Origin: Shouchella miscanthi
GTDB lineage: Bacteria > Bacillota > Bacilli > Bacillales > Bacillaceae_D
DNA: 64,000 nucleotides
Assembly: GCF_007725405.1 (NCBI RefSeq)
Contig: NZ_CP042163.1
Location: 3,720,001-3,784,000 of the forward strand
Direction: 5' to 3'
This document shows positions 1-8,008 of the stretch, piece after piece. Positions within the stretch are counted from its first letter, which is position 1. Every line of letters starts with the position of its first letter. Made by a program: the position numbers and the translations under genes. The notes below the pieces were generated by a model that had not been told where the DNA came from, did not search any database, and worked only from the letters and a program-made list of their open reading frames with translations.

Positions 1-590
1 TAATCAACAAGATAAGACAGATCATTCTGTAGAAATCGTATCACTGGTACAGACGTGAACAGCAGCGTAACTGGCATGCTAATCAGTGCCGATTGCGTTT
101 GATTCTGAGAAAAGATTCCTACGACATAGCCAATTAATAAACTAATAAAGCTTGCGACCGTTGTCATGACCAAGTAGCTCAACAGTGGAACGTCTGCATA
201 AGCAATCCCACTTGCGGGAATCAATAAAAGATTCGTAATGGTTAAGATGACAAGTGGAGGAATAATGGTTCCTATTAAATAGTCCAAACCACTTACAGAA
301 GAAGTCATTAACACCCGTAACGTATTCTTTTCTTTTTCTTCTGCTAACGGGCTACTACTCATCGCAATACCAGCAATAGCAATATTAAAAATAAGGCCAA
401 AGCTAAGTACAAACGCACCAGTTGAAAAGAATATTCCTGCTTCATTTACATCTACTTCAGGCATCAAATGCCTCATTGCAAATGCAAAGACAAGTGCTAG
501 AACTGGTGTTAGAATGACACTTGTATTGCTCATGATGGTCTGAAACTTTAACACAATAATGGCATTTATTTTTCGAAGCGACACATTCAT
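1..590 (-). CDS. ABC-2 type permease, N-terminal part (cut by window edge)
   Basis: The reading frame opens with ATG at 590 and stays open to base 1, so the C-terminus lies outside the window. Its start overlaps the stop of the upstream ATPase gene in an ATGA arrangement, the usual sign of translational coupling within one transporter operon. The visible 196 residues begin MNVSLRKINAIIVLK and continue with several hydrophobic spans and a charged segment SPLAEEKEKNTLRVLM. That segment is typical of ABC-2 membrane subunits, where a conserved Glu-rich cytoplasmic helix follows the first transmembrane segments. I infer an exporter with the neighbouring ATPase. The substrate is unknown; a peptide or antimicrobial is plausible because a LytTR regulator and a peptide operon are nearby. 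Confidence 0.85.
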   Translation of the reverse strand, partial: MNVSLRKINAIIVLKFQTIMSNTSVILTPVLALVFAFAMRHLMPEVDVNEAGIFFSTGAFVLSFGLIFNIAIAGIAMSSSPLAEEKEKNTLRVLMTSSVSGLDYLIGTIIPPLVILTITNLLLIPASGIAYADVPLLSYLVMTTVASFISLLIGYVVGIFSQNQTQSALISMPVTLLFTSVPVIRFLQNDLSYLVD

Positions 591-1441
591 ACTAATTTCC
601 TCCCCGTAACTTCCAAGAAAACCGTTTCAAGTGTAGGTTCACATGAATGAATGGTCAGAAGTTGATCTTGTGACATCCATTCGTGAATTTGTTTACTTGC
701 CTCATCAGAATGAAGTAGAACCTTTTCCGCACCTGTAACCAACTGCACTCGATATTGTCTCTTTTTGTTATATTTTAAACACACTTCTTTCGGTACACCA
801 TGCTCGACGATAACACCTTCATTTAAAAGAGCAACGTGGTCACACAGCTTTGTTGCCTCCTCCATATTGTGGGTTGTTAGAAAGATAGCCGTTCCTGAAT
901 CCTTTATCTCCATTAACAACTCGTGAACCGCTTCCGCTGTACTAGGATCTAACCCACTCGTTGGCTCATCTAAAAACAACACCCTTGGCTTATGAAGCAA
1001 GGCTCTTGCAAGAATCAAACGCTGGGTCATTCCTTTTGATAGTTGATGAGCCAGCTTTTTTTTATGTTCCATTAGACCCACTCGCTTTAATAAATGATTC
1101 ACACGCTGTCGATCAACGCCAAGGATTTTTGCCAACACCGCCATATTTTGATAAACCGTTAATTTCTCATATACGCCACTATTGTCCGTCACAATTCCAA
1201 CTTGTTCGTAGATGCTTTCGTTAATCTGTTCCACAGGTTTTCCCAGCACAAAAGCGTGACCAGACGTTTGCGCCAGCTGTCCTGTTAACAGTTTAATGGT
1301 TGTTGTTTTTCCTGATCCAGAAGGACCGAGAAAACCGAAGATCTCTCCTGCCTGTACTGAAAACGAAACATTTTGCAAAGCTGTATGTTTGTTAAATGAC
1401 TTTGCTACCCGTTTAACTTCAATGACCCTTTGATCTGTCAT
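587..1441 (-). CDS. ABC transporter ATP-binding protein
   Basis: This 284-residue ATPase would power the ABC-2 permease encoded just downstream. Walker A is GPSGSGKTT (about residue 39), the signature is LSKGMTQR, and Walker B plus D-loop is VLFLDEPTSGLDP, so all nucleotide-binding motifs are intact. The C-terminal 70 residues are the variable tail common in bacitracin- and drug-export ATPases (BcrA/YhcH-like). The ATG at 1441 is preceded by GAAGGAGTG. The gene is separated from the LytTR regulator by about 165 bp that carry a hairpin and four phased repeats, so it probably has its own regulated promoter. Confidence 0.9.
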   Translation of the reverse strand: MTDQRVIEVKRVAKSFNKHTALQNVSFSVQAGEIFGFLGPSGSGKTTTIKLLTGQLAQTSGHAFVLGKPVEQINESIYEQVGIVTDNSGVYEKLTVYQNMAVLAKILGVDRQRVNHLLKRVGLMEHKKKLAHQLSKGMTQRLILARALLHKPRVLFLDEPTSGLDPSTAEAVHELLMEIKDSGTAIFLTTHNMEEATKLCDHVALLNEGVIVEHGVPKEVCLKYNKKRQYRVQLVTGAEKVLLHSDEASKQIHEWMSQDQLLTIHSCEPTLETVFLEVTGRKLV

Positions 1442-1535
1442 CCTGCATTCACTCCTTCACCACTCCAAAAGCGGGTGTTTTAATCTCACACCCTTAGTGT
1501 AGTAATCGAATCGACATATGTCTTTAAACCCCGTT

Positions 1536-1608
1536 GAAACGTACCCTTCACCACCGAAATGTATAGAAAAAAGGTTGAAATGTACCCACTTCAACCTGAA
1601 ACGTCCCC
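1536..1608 (-). promoter_or_regulatory. Four phased direct repeats, probable LytTR operator
   Basis: On the plus strand the motif GAAAYGTACCC occurs at 1536-1546 (GAAACGTACCC), 1556-1566 (GAAATGTATAG), 1577-1587 (GAAATGTACCC) and 1598-1608 (GAAACGTCCCC). The starts are 20, 21 and 21 bp apart, two helical turns, so all four sites face the same side of the DNA. Read on the transcribed strand each contains TACRTTTC, close to the known LytTR core TACCGTTNRK. The block lies between the LytTR gene and the ATPase gene. I infer that the LytTR protein binds here to control the exporter. Confidence 0.65.
1566..1597 (-). terminator. Rho-independent terminator after the LytTR gene
   Basis: On the minus strand AGGTTGAA and TTCAACCT (1590-1597 with 1572-1579) form a perfect 8-bp stem with a 10-nt loop, followed by six T. 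It lies just after the LytTR stop codon and overlaps the repeat array, so termination and operator binding share the same bases. Confidence 0.55.
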
Positions 1609-2606
1609 TATAGTGTAAGCAATTTTTTCATTTCATCTAAACGATTTCGAGATAACGGCAATTTTGCTTGGGCACTCCCTTTGAGGATAAGGGTGTAGCT
1701 GTTTTTCGAATAACTAATTAATTCAGAAACTCGCTGCAAGTTAACTAAATAAGACCGGTGGCATCGAAAAAATCCAAACGTACGTAATTTTTCCTCTAAC
1801 TCATTCATTGTTAAATCCGTTGGAAAAGAGTCTTCCTCAATGCGTATATGACTGACGCTGTTTATACTTTCAATGTAATCAATTTCGTCTGGGCTGAAGA
1901 AAATTAGTTTATCCGCCATTTTACAACTTACTTTGAAGATATTCTTCGGCGCTACTCCCTCATTTTCGACTTTTTCATTTTGAAGTCCATCTGGTTCTTC
2001 TACTAGGTCAGTCGTTTCTAAACCTATTGTAGAACGGTACCGGTACACTTGTTTGCTTACCAACAAGAGATCTTCAATGTAGTTTGATGTAATGAGCGTA
2101 GCAATCCCTTGGTTCTGAACGTAGGCCAATGCCTGGATATACAATTCAATTCCTTCATCTGATAGCGTGTTTAGCGGGTTTTCTAACAGCACAATTTCTG
2201 GAGAAAATAAGTATATCCGAAATAAACTTACCCGTTTTTTTTGTTCTTTAGTAAGGTCCTTAATCTTCTTATGCCACACATCCGATAACGAAAAGATAGA
2301 AATAAATGCCTCAAGAGGCTTCTGAAAATCCGCAATTTTTTTGAAAAAGCGTAAATACTGTTGTACCGTTAATGGTTCATACTGCCCGTCATCACTACGG
2401 TCTTGCAAGATTAAACCAGCTTCTCGTTCAATCTTCCCACTCGAAGGAATTTGCTCACCACAGACTAGCTCAAAAAGTGTCGCCGTTTCCTTTTCGTTCA
2501 TTTTCATTCCAACGTGTGATGATCCATCCAGTGAAAATGAGATGTTTTTTAGAATGGTTTGGTTCTCTTCTTGTTTCCAAACATTCTCCAATGTAACTAA
2601 TGTCAT
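1608..2606 (-). CDS. Degenerate ABC ATPase-LytTR DNA-binding fusion regulator
   Basis: A 332-residue protein in two parts. Residues 1-200 follow the ABC ATPase layout (VTLENVWKQEENQTILKNISFSL, a Q-loop-like QDRSD, and LFSPEIVLLENPLN at the Walker B place). The P-loop is lost: HVGMKMNEKETATL stands where GxxGxGKST should be, and the signature region reads LTKEQKKRV. Residues 230-332 are a LytTR domain (DKLIFFSPDEIDYIES, then FFRCHRSYLVNL, then LPLSRNR). It is therefore unlikely to hydrolyse ATP and probably acts as a DNA-binding sensor. The family occurs next to ABC-2 exporters in Bacillota. The four repeats just downstream are its likely operator. The ATG has only a weak AAGAAAG ribosome binding site. 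Confidence 0.8.
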   Translation of the reverse strand: MTLVTLENVWKQEENQTILKNISFSLDGSSHVGMKMNEKETATLFELVCGEQIPSSGKIEREAGLILQDRSDDGQYEPLTVQQYLRFFKKIADFQKPLEAFISIFSLSDVWHKKIKDLTKEQKKRVSLFRIYLFSPEIVLLENPLNTLSDEGIELYIQALAYVQNQGIATLITSNYIEDLLLVSKQVYRYRSTIGLETTDLVEEPDGLQNEKVENEGVAPKNIFKVSCKMADKLIFFSPDEIDYIESINSVSHIRIEEDSFPTDLTMNELEEKLRTFGFFRCHRSYLVNLQRVSELISYSKNSYTLILKGSAQAKLPLSRNRLDEMKKLLTL

Positions 2607-2769
2607 CGACTACACACTTTCTTCGCACATATTTTAAAGTCAGTATACAACTTAGAACTCGGAATCGCTAGTCGGTCAACTAGACGACCAGTTTGGATGG
2701 ACTAAGCGTTCATGATCAAGAGCAGCGACCTTCATTCACCCAAACAGCCTTTACTATGTAACAAATGCA

Positions 2770-2803
2770 AAAAAGACCTTCCCATCACAACTTGTAGAAG
2801 GTC
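2770..2803 (-). terminator. Terminator of the RiPP-like operon
   Basis: On the minus strand GACCTTC, a 15-nt loop and GAAGGTC are followed by TTTTTT. It lies 15 bp after the stop of the GNAT gene and closes the operon that begins near 11.1 kb. Confidence 0.75.
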
Positions 2804-2817
2804 CCGATCATCTTTGC

Positions 2818-3702
2818 TCAACTAAGATGCTTTTCATAAGAGAGAAGTTCGTGTTCCTTGTGAAAACCGAGCTTTTGGTAAATATGAATCGCTGTTTCAT
2901 TAGCTGAATTCACACACAATGTGATTTCATCTATGCTTTCAAATGAAAACAACCATTCTAATCCTTTTGAGAGGAGAGCTGTCCCTAATCCCTTCTCACG
3001 TGAATTAGTGTCTACTCCCAAAAATTCAATACTACCTTCTCCAAAATCTGGGCTTGCCTCAACGTGAACGTAGCCAGTGACACGCCCTGCCTCATCGCTG
3101 GCAATAAAAACGTGAGACGCTTCACCTAGTTGATCGATCATTTCGTTTCCAGACAAATAGGTTTTAGGAAATAGGCGATCATGAAGATGGATTAATTGAT
3201 TGTACTCATTCGTTTGAATGCTGGCGATGGCGTCGCTTTTAACTTTTTTATGCATAAACGTATGGTTAAAACAGGTTAAAATCGTTTGATCACTTCCATT
3301 TGAAAAGTCGAACTCTTTAGCGAAAGTAAGGACGCCTGTATTCTTTTTTTCAGGAAATAATTCTACCGTTTTTATAGACTTAGGCATTTCTAAAAGCAAG
3401 GAAGTCCACAGTAATTCTATAACCTTAGCTGCTTGCTTAGCATTTACAAATGGACCCCAGATCTCTGCACTTCCTCTTTCTATATCCGCATCAAAACCAC
3501 AAACACCAACCGTTTTTTCATCCTCTATTACTAAGACAAAAGCATCAACTGCTGGTATATCTCCAAAATCTTCTTCTAATGTATGTAGAATTTCTTCCTT
3601 TTTCTTTCCACAAAACCCCACATGATGCTCTGGTAACGAGTTTAAGTTAGAAATGAAAGCCGCTACTTCCGTTAACTGTGGCTTTTTTAAAATATGGATC
3701 AT
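2818..3702 (-). CDS. GNAT-family acetyltransferase with two GNAT-like halves
   Basis: At 294 residues it is about twice the length of a single GNAT domain. The N-terminal half is degenerate. The C-terminal half carries the acetyl-CoA loop REKGLGTALL (about residue 233) and the typical tail NSANETAIHIYQKLGF. The ATG at 3702 follows AGGAGGGCTTTAC. It is the last gene before the operon terminator and sits 35 bp after the exporter. I infer that it acetylates the mature peptide or an amine made from it, either as a tailoring step or as self-protection. A general GNAT unrelated to the pathway cannot be excluded. Confidence 0.8.
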   Translation of the reverse strand: MIHILKKPQLTEVAAFISNLNSLPEHHVGFCGKKKEEILHTLEEDFGDIPAVDAFVLVIEDEKTVGVCGFDADIERGSAEIWGPFVNAKQAAKVIELLWTSLLLEMPKSIKTVELFPEKKNTGVLTFAKEFDFSNGSDQTILTCFNHTFMHKKVKSDAIASIQTNEYNQLIHLHDRLFPKTYLSGNEMIDQLGEASHVFIASDEAGRVTGYVHVEASPDFGEGSIEFLGVDTNSREKGLGTALLSKGLEWLFSFESIDEITLCVNSANETAIHIYQKLGFHKEHELLSYEKHLS

Positions 3703-3737
3703 GTAAAGCCCTCCTATTCTATTTACTATAAAAATTC

Positions 3738-5417
3738 TTATTGTAATACCTGAAAATCTACATAGCTCCGATACTTTTGGTGTGAATTGTAAAGGGTGTG
3801 ATGGGTACCTTCACCCGTTACCTGTCCATTGTCTAAAAAGATAATTCGATCCGCGTTAATAATTGTTGATAACCTGTGAGCAATAATGACGACTATTTTA
3901 TTCTCCACATTACGATGTAAATACTTTTGTAGGATGGCTTCGCTTTCACTATCTAAGTTTGAAGTAGGCTCATCTAAATAAATGATCTCTCTTTCTTTAG
4001 AAAGGGCTCTTAGAATATTCACTCGTTGTTTTTGCCCTCCTGATAAATTAGGAGCAAACTCATCTTTCAAGGAGTCATAGTCAAAATTCATAAAATGTCG
4101 GTCAAGTAATGCTAGAAACGCATCGCTTGACTTCGTTTCATTGCCATAAAAGACATTCGTTTCAACACTTGCATCAAACAATAAGCTATCTTGCGGAATA
4201 TACCCAATCTTACTTTTATAGAATGCAGAGTGAGAAACACGTTCGCCATTGTAAAGAATCGATCCACTATCTGGCGAATAGAGACCTAAAAGAAGCTTTA
4301 AGAACGTACTTTTCCCACTGCCAGAAGGACCAACAACGGCCACTACTTCTCCATGCTTTAATTCTACATTCACATTTCGTAAAACAGGGGTGTCTTTATA
4401 GGAGAACGTAAGGTTTCTTATCTCGACAGCATTTTGTTTAGAACCTTGTGCTAATTCTCCTGTTGCCTCCGATTCGAATGAAAAAATAGAATGGATAAAA
4501 ACAGATGCACCTGAGGCTGTCCTGTACGACACCCATATACTTGAAAAAGCTCTTAATGGGCTGAATAACTGAAATAAAATTAAAAAGGCCGCTAAAAAGC
4601 CTCCGAACGTTAAGGTTCCTTGAGAAATTAATAGGCTCCCATATCCCATGACAGCGGTTAGTAGAATAATGGAAAGAATCATCACAAGTGGTTCTAGAAA
4701 AGCATAGACCTTTGCTTCTTTCATGCCCAATTTAAAAATAGAATGAAGAGTCTTTTTCCCATTGTCTACTTCTTTCTTTTCGGTTTTATATACTTTTACC
4801 ACTTCAATGTTTTCAATGATTCTTAAAAAGTAAGCAGACAATCTGGCAACATTTAATCGAAAATCGTAAGAAATGGTTTGCATTTTCTTACTAAATGGAA
4901 CAATGACGCATAAAAATAGGGCTAGAGCGATAACGATAAAGAGTACCATATGATAGGAAATCAACGAAAGAGCAATCAATGAACCGATAATTAACACGAC
5001 ATTCGTCAATAATTTCGGAACTTGTTCAGTTAGAAACATATTAATTTCTTCAATATCGCCAATTAATCTACTTACTAGTTCACCTGGTCGATTTTCGTTA
5101 AAAAACCGAAGTGGTAATGTTAAAATCTTACCCCATACTTGTAGCCTCAGTCGATAAATCATCGTTTCACAAAGCAAACTTAAGATATACGTAGATAGCC
5201 CATTCAGTAAACCTTGAATCAAAAAGAGCCCAATCAGCGCATAGAGCAATTGGCTATTCACTTCATTGCTATAGGTGACATCATCAATGAAGTTTTTAAT
5301 AATTAACGGTGTAATGACTGCAGATACAGCAAAGGCAATGGATAAAACCAATCCCACAGTAAGAATACGTTTAGGAATTTTGATCTTTCTAACAATTTGC
5401 ATCAAATCGTTATTCAT
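3738..5417 (-). CDS. ABC exporter (fused transmembrane and ATPase domains)
   Basis: This 559-residue half-transporter has six transmembrane helices in residues 15-310 and a nucleotide-binding domain with Walker A VGPSGSGKST, signature LSGGQKQR and Walker B IIYLDEPTS. It would work as a homodimer. The N-terminus goes straight into the first membrane helix (KRILTVGLVLSIAFAVSAVI), so there is no C39 peptidase domain although the precursors end their leaders in Gly-Gly. It is therefore expected to export an already cleaved product, or to depend on a protease encoded elsewhere. The start lies inside the stop region of a 13-codon mini-ORF. Confidence 0.88.
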   Translation of the reverse strand: MNNDLMQIVRKIKIPKRILTVGLVLSIAFAVSAVITPLIIKNFIDDVTYSNEVNSQLLYALIGLFLIQGLLNGLSTYILSLLCETMIYRLRLQVWGKILTLPLRFFNENRPGELVSRLIGDIEEINMFLTEQVPKLLTNVVLIIGSLIALSLISYHMVLFIVIALALFLCVIVPFSKKMQTISYDFRLNVARLSAYFLRIIENIEVVKVYKTEKKEVDNGKKTLHSIFKLGMKEAKVYAFLEPLVMILSIILLTAVMGYGSLLISQGTLTFGGFLAAFLILFQLFSPLRAFSSIWVSYRTASGASVFIHSIFSFESEATGELAQGSKQNAVEIRNLTFSYKDTPVLRNVNVELKHGEVVAVVGPSGSGKSTFLKLLLGLYSPDSGSILYNGERVSHSAFYKSKIGYIPQDSLLFDASVETNVFYGNETKSSDAFLALLDRHFMNFDYDSLKDEFAPNLSGGQKQRVNILRALSKEREIIYLDEPTSNLDSESEAILQKYLHRNVENKIVVIIAHRLSTIINADRIIFLDNGQVTGEGTHHTLYNSHQKYRSYVDFQVLQ

Positions 5418-5451
5418 TTACATTCACAATCGTTCTTCTATAGACATTCAT
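5410..5451 (-). CDS. Possible 13-codon leader ORF coupled to the exporter
   Basis: ATG at 5451 follows AAAGGTGG at good spacing and encodes MNVYRRTIVNVNE. Its TAA at 5410-5412 overlaps the exporter start region, while the exporter's own ATG has no obvious ribosome binding site. It may serve only to bring ribosomes to the exporter start. It could also be chance. Confidence 0.3.
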   Translation of the reverse strand: MNVYRRTIVNVNE

Positions 5452-5468
5452 CTCCAAACCACCTTTAA

Positions 5469-6851
5469 TTAATCTAAATGATCGAAGCTTACAGGTGTTA
5501 TATCAGGAAATTTCGTTCTCAGCTCTCTCATGTTATTCAGTTCTGAAAGCTCCCTCATAAAACGTAGAATAAATTCAAAGGATGGTCCTTTTCGAAATCC
5601 CATAGCAATTTTAAACAAGCCTTTGCGCACTTTGTTATCAGGGATAATGGTCTCATAACGATGATGTCTAAAGCCAAAACTTGACCCTCTATAAAACAGT
5701 GCACCTGCTTGTTTAGACTGATTCTCTAACACACCCATTAGGTAGCCATAGTCATCCAAATCATTGTTCTCGATCTGGAAAACAACAAACGGAGACCCCT
5801 TTTCAGCAGTTGATATTTTCTTAAATAAACCACCGATACGTGTATTCTTTTTTAATTCTACGTTATGTTCAAAAACCCGATCAATATAATGGTTTGTCTT
5901 GATCTCATTGAAAATAAAAGGAGCATCAAGCACACTGGCAGACTCGAAGGATAAGGCGCTTCCGTTCAGAGTACGAACCTTTTTTATGTATTGTTTAAGC
6001 TTATAACTGTCGATAATGTCCGCGTCATCCTTTCGACAATAAATATTTACATAGCCAAAATTGCAAAACTCTAATCCAAATTGATGAAGCTTTAAACCAG
6101 ATGAACATTCCATAACAACCGTAAATGGCTGATGTTTACATTTAGCTAGAATAGCGTCTCTTGTAGTATTGTCTTGAGATAAAGTACTATCAATGATAAT
6201 GAATGTAAACTTTTTCTTAGCTTCTATCGGCCTTTCAAAACTTTGATCCGTGTCAAAGTAATTCATTTTCCAGTCATATCTCGTTGGTTCAATGTAGATG
6301 ATATCAAAAGCATTAAAATCTATTTTCCCCGTATGATCAAACGTGATAGACAAGTGTTCTCTAGCGATCACTTCTAACAACCCTTTGCTTTCAAAGTAGT
6401 CTGCAAAACAAACCATCGATAATGGATTGTTTTGACTTGGGGAATAGAATGACAATAAGCTATTGAACAGCGTACTCAATGTAGCCATCCCGCTTGAAAA
6501 AGCTAAGGCCGTATTATTCCAACATACTTGTTCATTACTCGTTTGTATCTTATCTTCTAAGGAAGTTGTCTCTATATTTCGTTCGTACGAAAAGTCATGG
6601 ACCGTTCCTCCATAAGTAGTTGGGGTTTGGAGTGGCGATCTCATAAACGTAGACGTATGTTGGATATTCTTACGAATCCATTTCATTCTAATTGTTTGAG
6701 ACAGTTTCTCTAGCTTGTGTTCAATTAAGAATGCATTGTCATTTGCGTTGATTTGGTTCTCAATAGTATGCGCATCTATCGATATGTCTAGTTGTAGATC
6801 TTCAGACATACATTTTAAAAGATCCAGTTCACTAAGTAGATGGTTTGTCAT
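5469..6851 (-). CDS. Fold-type I PLP enzyme, cystathionine synthase-like
   Basis: A 460-residue protein whose core resembles the Cys/Met-metabolism PLP family. ALAFSSGMATLSTLF (about residue 134) matches the phosphate-binding SGMAA segment, DIIYIEPTRYDW the following strand, and ECSSGLKLHQFG (about residue 248) the internal-aldimine lysine motif SxTKYxxG. The first 110 and last 50 residues are not familiar. It starts in an ATGA overlap with the upstream PLP decarboxylase-like gene, so the enzymes are probably made together. The chemistry is unknown; family members carry out beta- or gamma-elimination and replacement. A role on the peptide or on a released amino acid is inference from the operon only. 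Confidence 0.6.
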   Translation of the reverse strand: MTNHLLSELDLLKCMSEDLQLDISIDAHTIENQINANDNAFLIEHKLEKLSQTIRMKWIRKNIQHTSTFMRSPLQTPTTYGGTVHDFSYERNIETTSLEDKIQTSNEQVCWNNTALAFSSGMATLSTLFNSLLSFYSPSQNNPLSMVCFADYFESKGLLEVIAREHLSITFDHTGKIDFNAFDIIYIEPTRYDWKMNYFDTDQSFERPIEAKKKFTFIIIDSTLSQDNTTRDAILAKCKHQPFTVVMECSSGLKLHQFGLEFCNFGYVNIYCRKDDADIIDSYKLKQYIKKVRTLNGSALSFESASVLDAPFIFNEIKTNHYIDRVFEHNVELKKNTRIGGLFKKISTAEKGSPFVVFQIENNDLDDYGYLMGVLENQSKQAGALFYRGSSFGFRHHRYETIIPDNKVRKGLFKIAMGFRKGPSFEFILRFMRELSELNNMRELRTKFPDITPVSFDHLD

Positions 6852-8008
6852 GCGTACACCTGACTTTCGCCAACAGATAATTCCTTAAATTCATCGTTTA
6901 TATACAAATATTCCTTTGGGGTCGGAATACCGTGAAGGGATTTACTCATAGAAATGGTGTAGGCTCCAAATGGAAACAATACGATATAATCGTTTAATGA
7001 CAGTTTATTAGAAGCCATGTTCTCGAAATAGATATCTTTTTCATAGCACGTATTACCAGCAATGGTTTGCTGTTCCATGTCTCCACTCGAACTAGTGTAA
7101 ACAATCTTTACATTCGCTTTTGTCCATTCTATTAAATTCCAAGAAGAAGAATCCATGTTGACCACCCCATTGTTCACGGATAATACACTCGTCTTTAAAT
7201 AACCAGCCATCACGTAAACAAGCATACCAGGTTCGAATATGACTTCTTTCAGTTTCGGTAAGTACTGTTCCGTATAGGATTGTATGAGCTCAAATGTTTT
7301 ATCTATGTCTTCTTCATTTGAGAATAACCGCGTGAGACCACCGCCAAGGTTTAATGTCTGGACATCCGGAAAAAGAGAAAGAATATCTACTAAATAGTTA
7401 AGGGTGTCCTTAACCGTATTAAAATTATTTAATTCTCCAATGTGAATGTGGATGCTTATCACTTTATAGTGGAACTCTTTTAAAATCTCTTTAAGCGCTT
7501 GTTGATTTTCTGATTGACTTACATTAATCCCAAATCGGCTTTTTGATAGATAAGTCGTAGCACCGTTTGATCCAATCGGAATATTTAACCGTAAGCCAAT
7601 ATCCTTGGGCTGCCTGCTTTCATTGTACTGACATGAATAGGCATATAGTTGCTCCACGTTATCAAAATCAAACTGCACTTGGTTTTCGATCATTTCATGG
7701 ATATGCTCGATTTTTATTCCTGGAGATGTTGCACTAATGCGTGAATAACCAGCTATTGTAGCAACTTGATATTCTTCATACGAAGAGACATCTACCCCGT
7801 CAACAACCCTCGACATATACGCATTTAAACCCACATTCCGATTCGCTTTCATTGAAACGTAGAGTTTCATTTTTTTCACACTACCTAAACGACGTCTTAA
7901 GTGATGCACAACATGTGTTAATGATTCTGCATCATACACAACTGCCGGGCTCGTAATCTCGTTAGACCTATTAAACATATTTTGAGGGAGCTTAGGAAAT
8001 AGACTCAT
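6848..8008 (-). CDS. Fold-III PLP decarboxylase-like enzyme, copy B
   Basis: This 386-residue enzyme belongs to the ornithine/diaminopimelate/arginine decarboxylase superfamily. The PLP lysine is in LYVSMKANRNVG (about residue 53). SRFGI, SIHIHIGEL, NLGGGLTRLF and FEPGMLV are the cofactor-binding strands. AGNTCYEKD (about residue 319) holds the catalytic Cys and acidic pair expected from the partner subunit, and FGAYTISMSKSLHGIPTP is the C-terminal motif. It is a paralogue of the enzyme at 9185-10369 but keeps the Cys that the other lost. Both ends overlap neighbours in ATGA arrangements. The substrate is unknown; ornithine or arginine related compounds fit the arginase-like partner. Confidence 0.8.
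   Translation of the reverse strand: MSLFPKLPQNMFNRSNEITSPAVVYDAESLTHVVHHLRRRLGSVKKMKLYVSMKANRNVGLNAYMSRVVDGVDVSSYEEYQVATIAGYSRISATSPGIKIEHIHEMIENQVQFDFDNVEQLYAYSCQYNESRQPKDIGLRLNIPIGSNGATTYLSKSRFGINVSQSENQQALKEILKEFHYKVISIHIHIGELNNFNTVKDTLNYLVDILSLFPDVQTLNLGGGLTRLFSNEEDIDKTFELIQSYTEQYLPKLKEVIFEPGMLVYVMAGYLKTSVLSVNNGVVNMDSSSWNLIEWTKANVKIVYTSSSGDMEQQTIAGNTCYEKDIYFENMASNKLSLNDYIVLFPFGAYTISMSKSLHGIPTPKEYLYINDEFKELSVGESQVYA

Noticed and set aside
3738-5417. C39 peptidase domain in the exporter
   Set aside because: The N-terminus enters a membrane helix within 20 residues and has no Cys/His peptidase motif.
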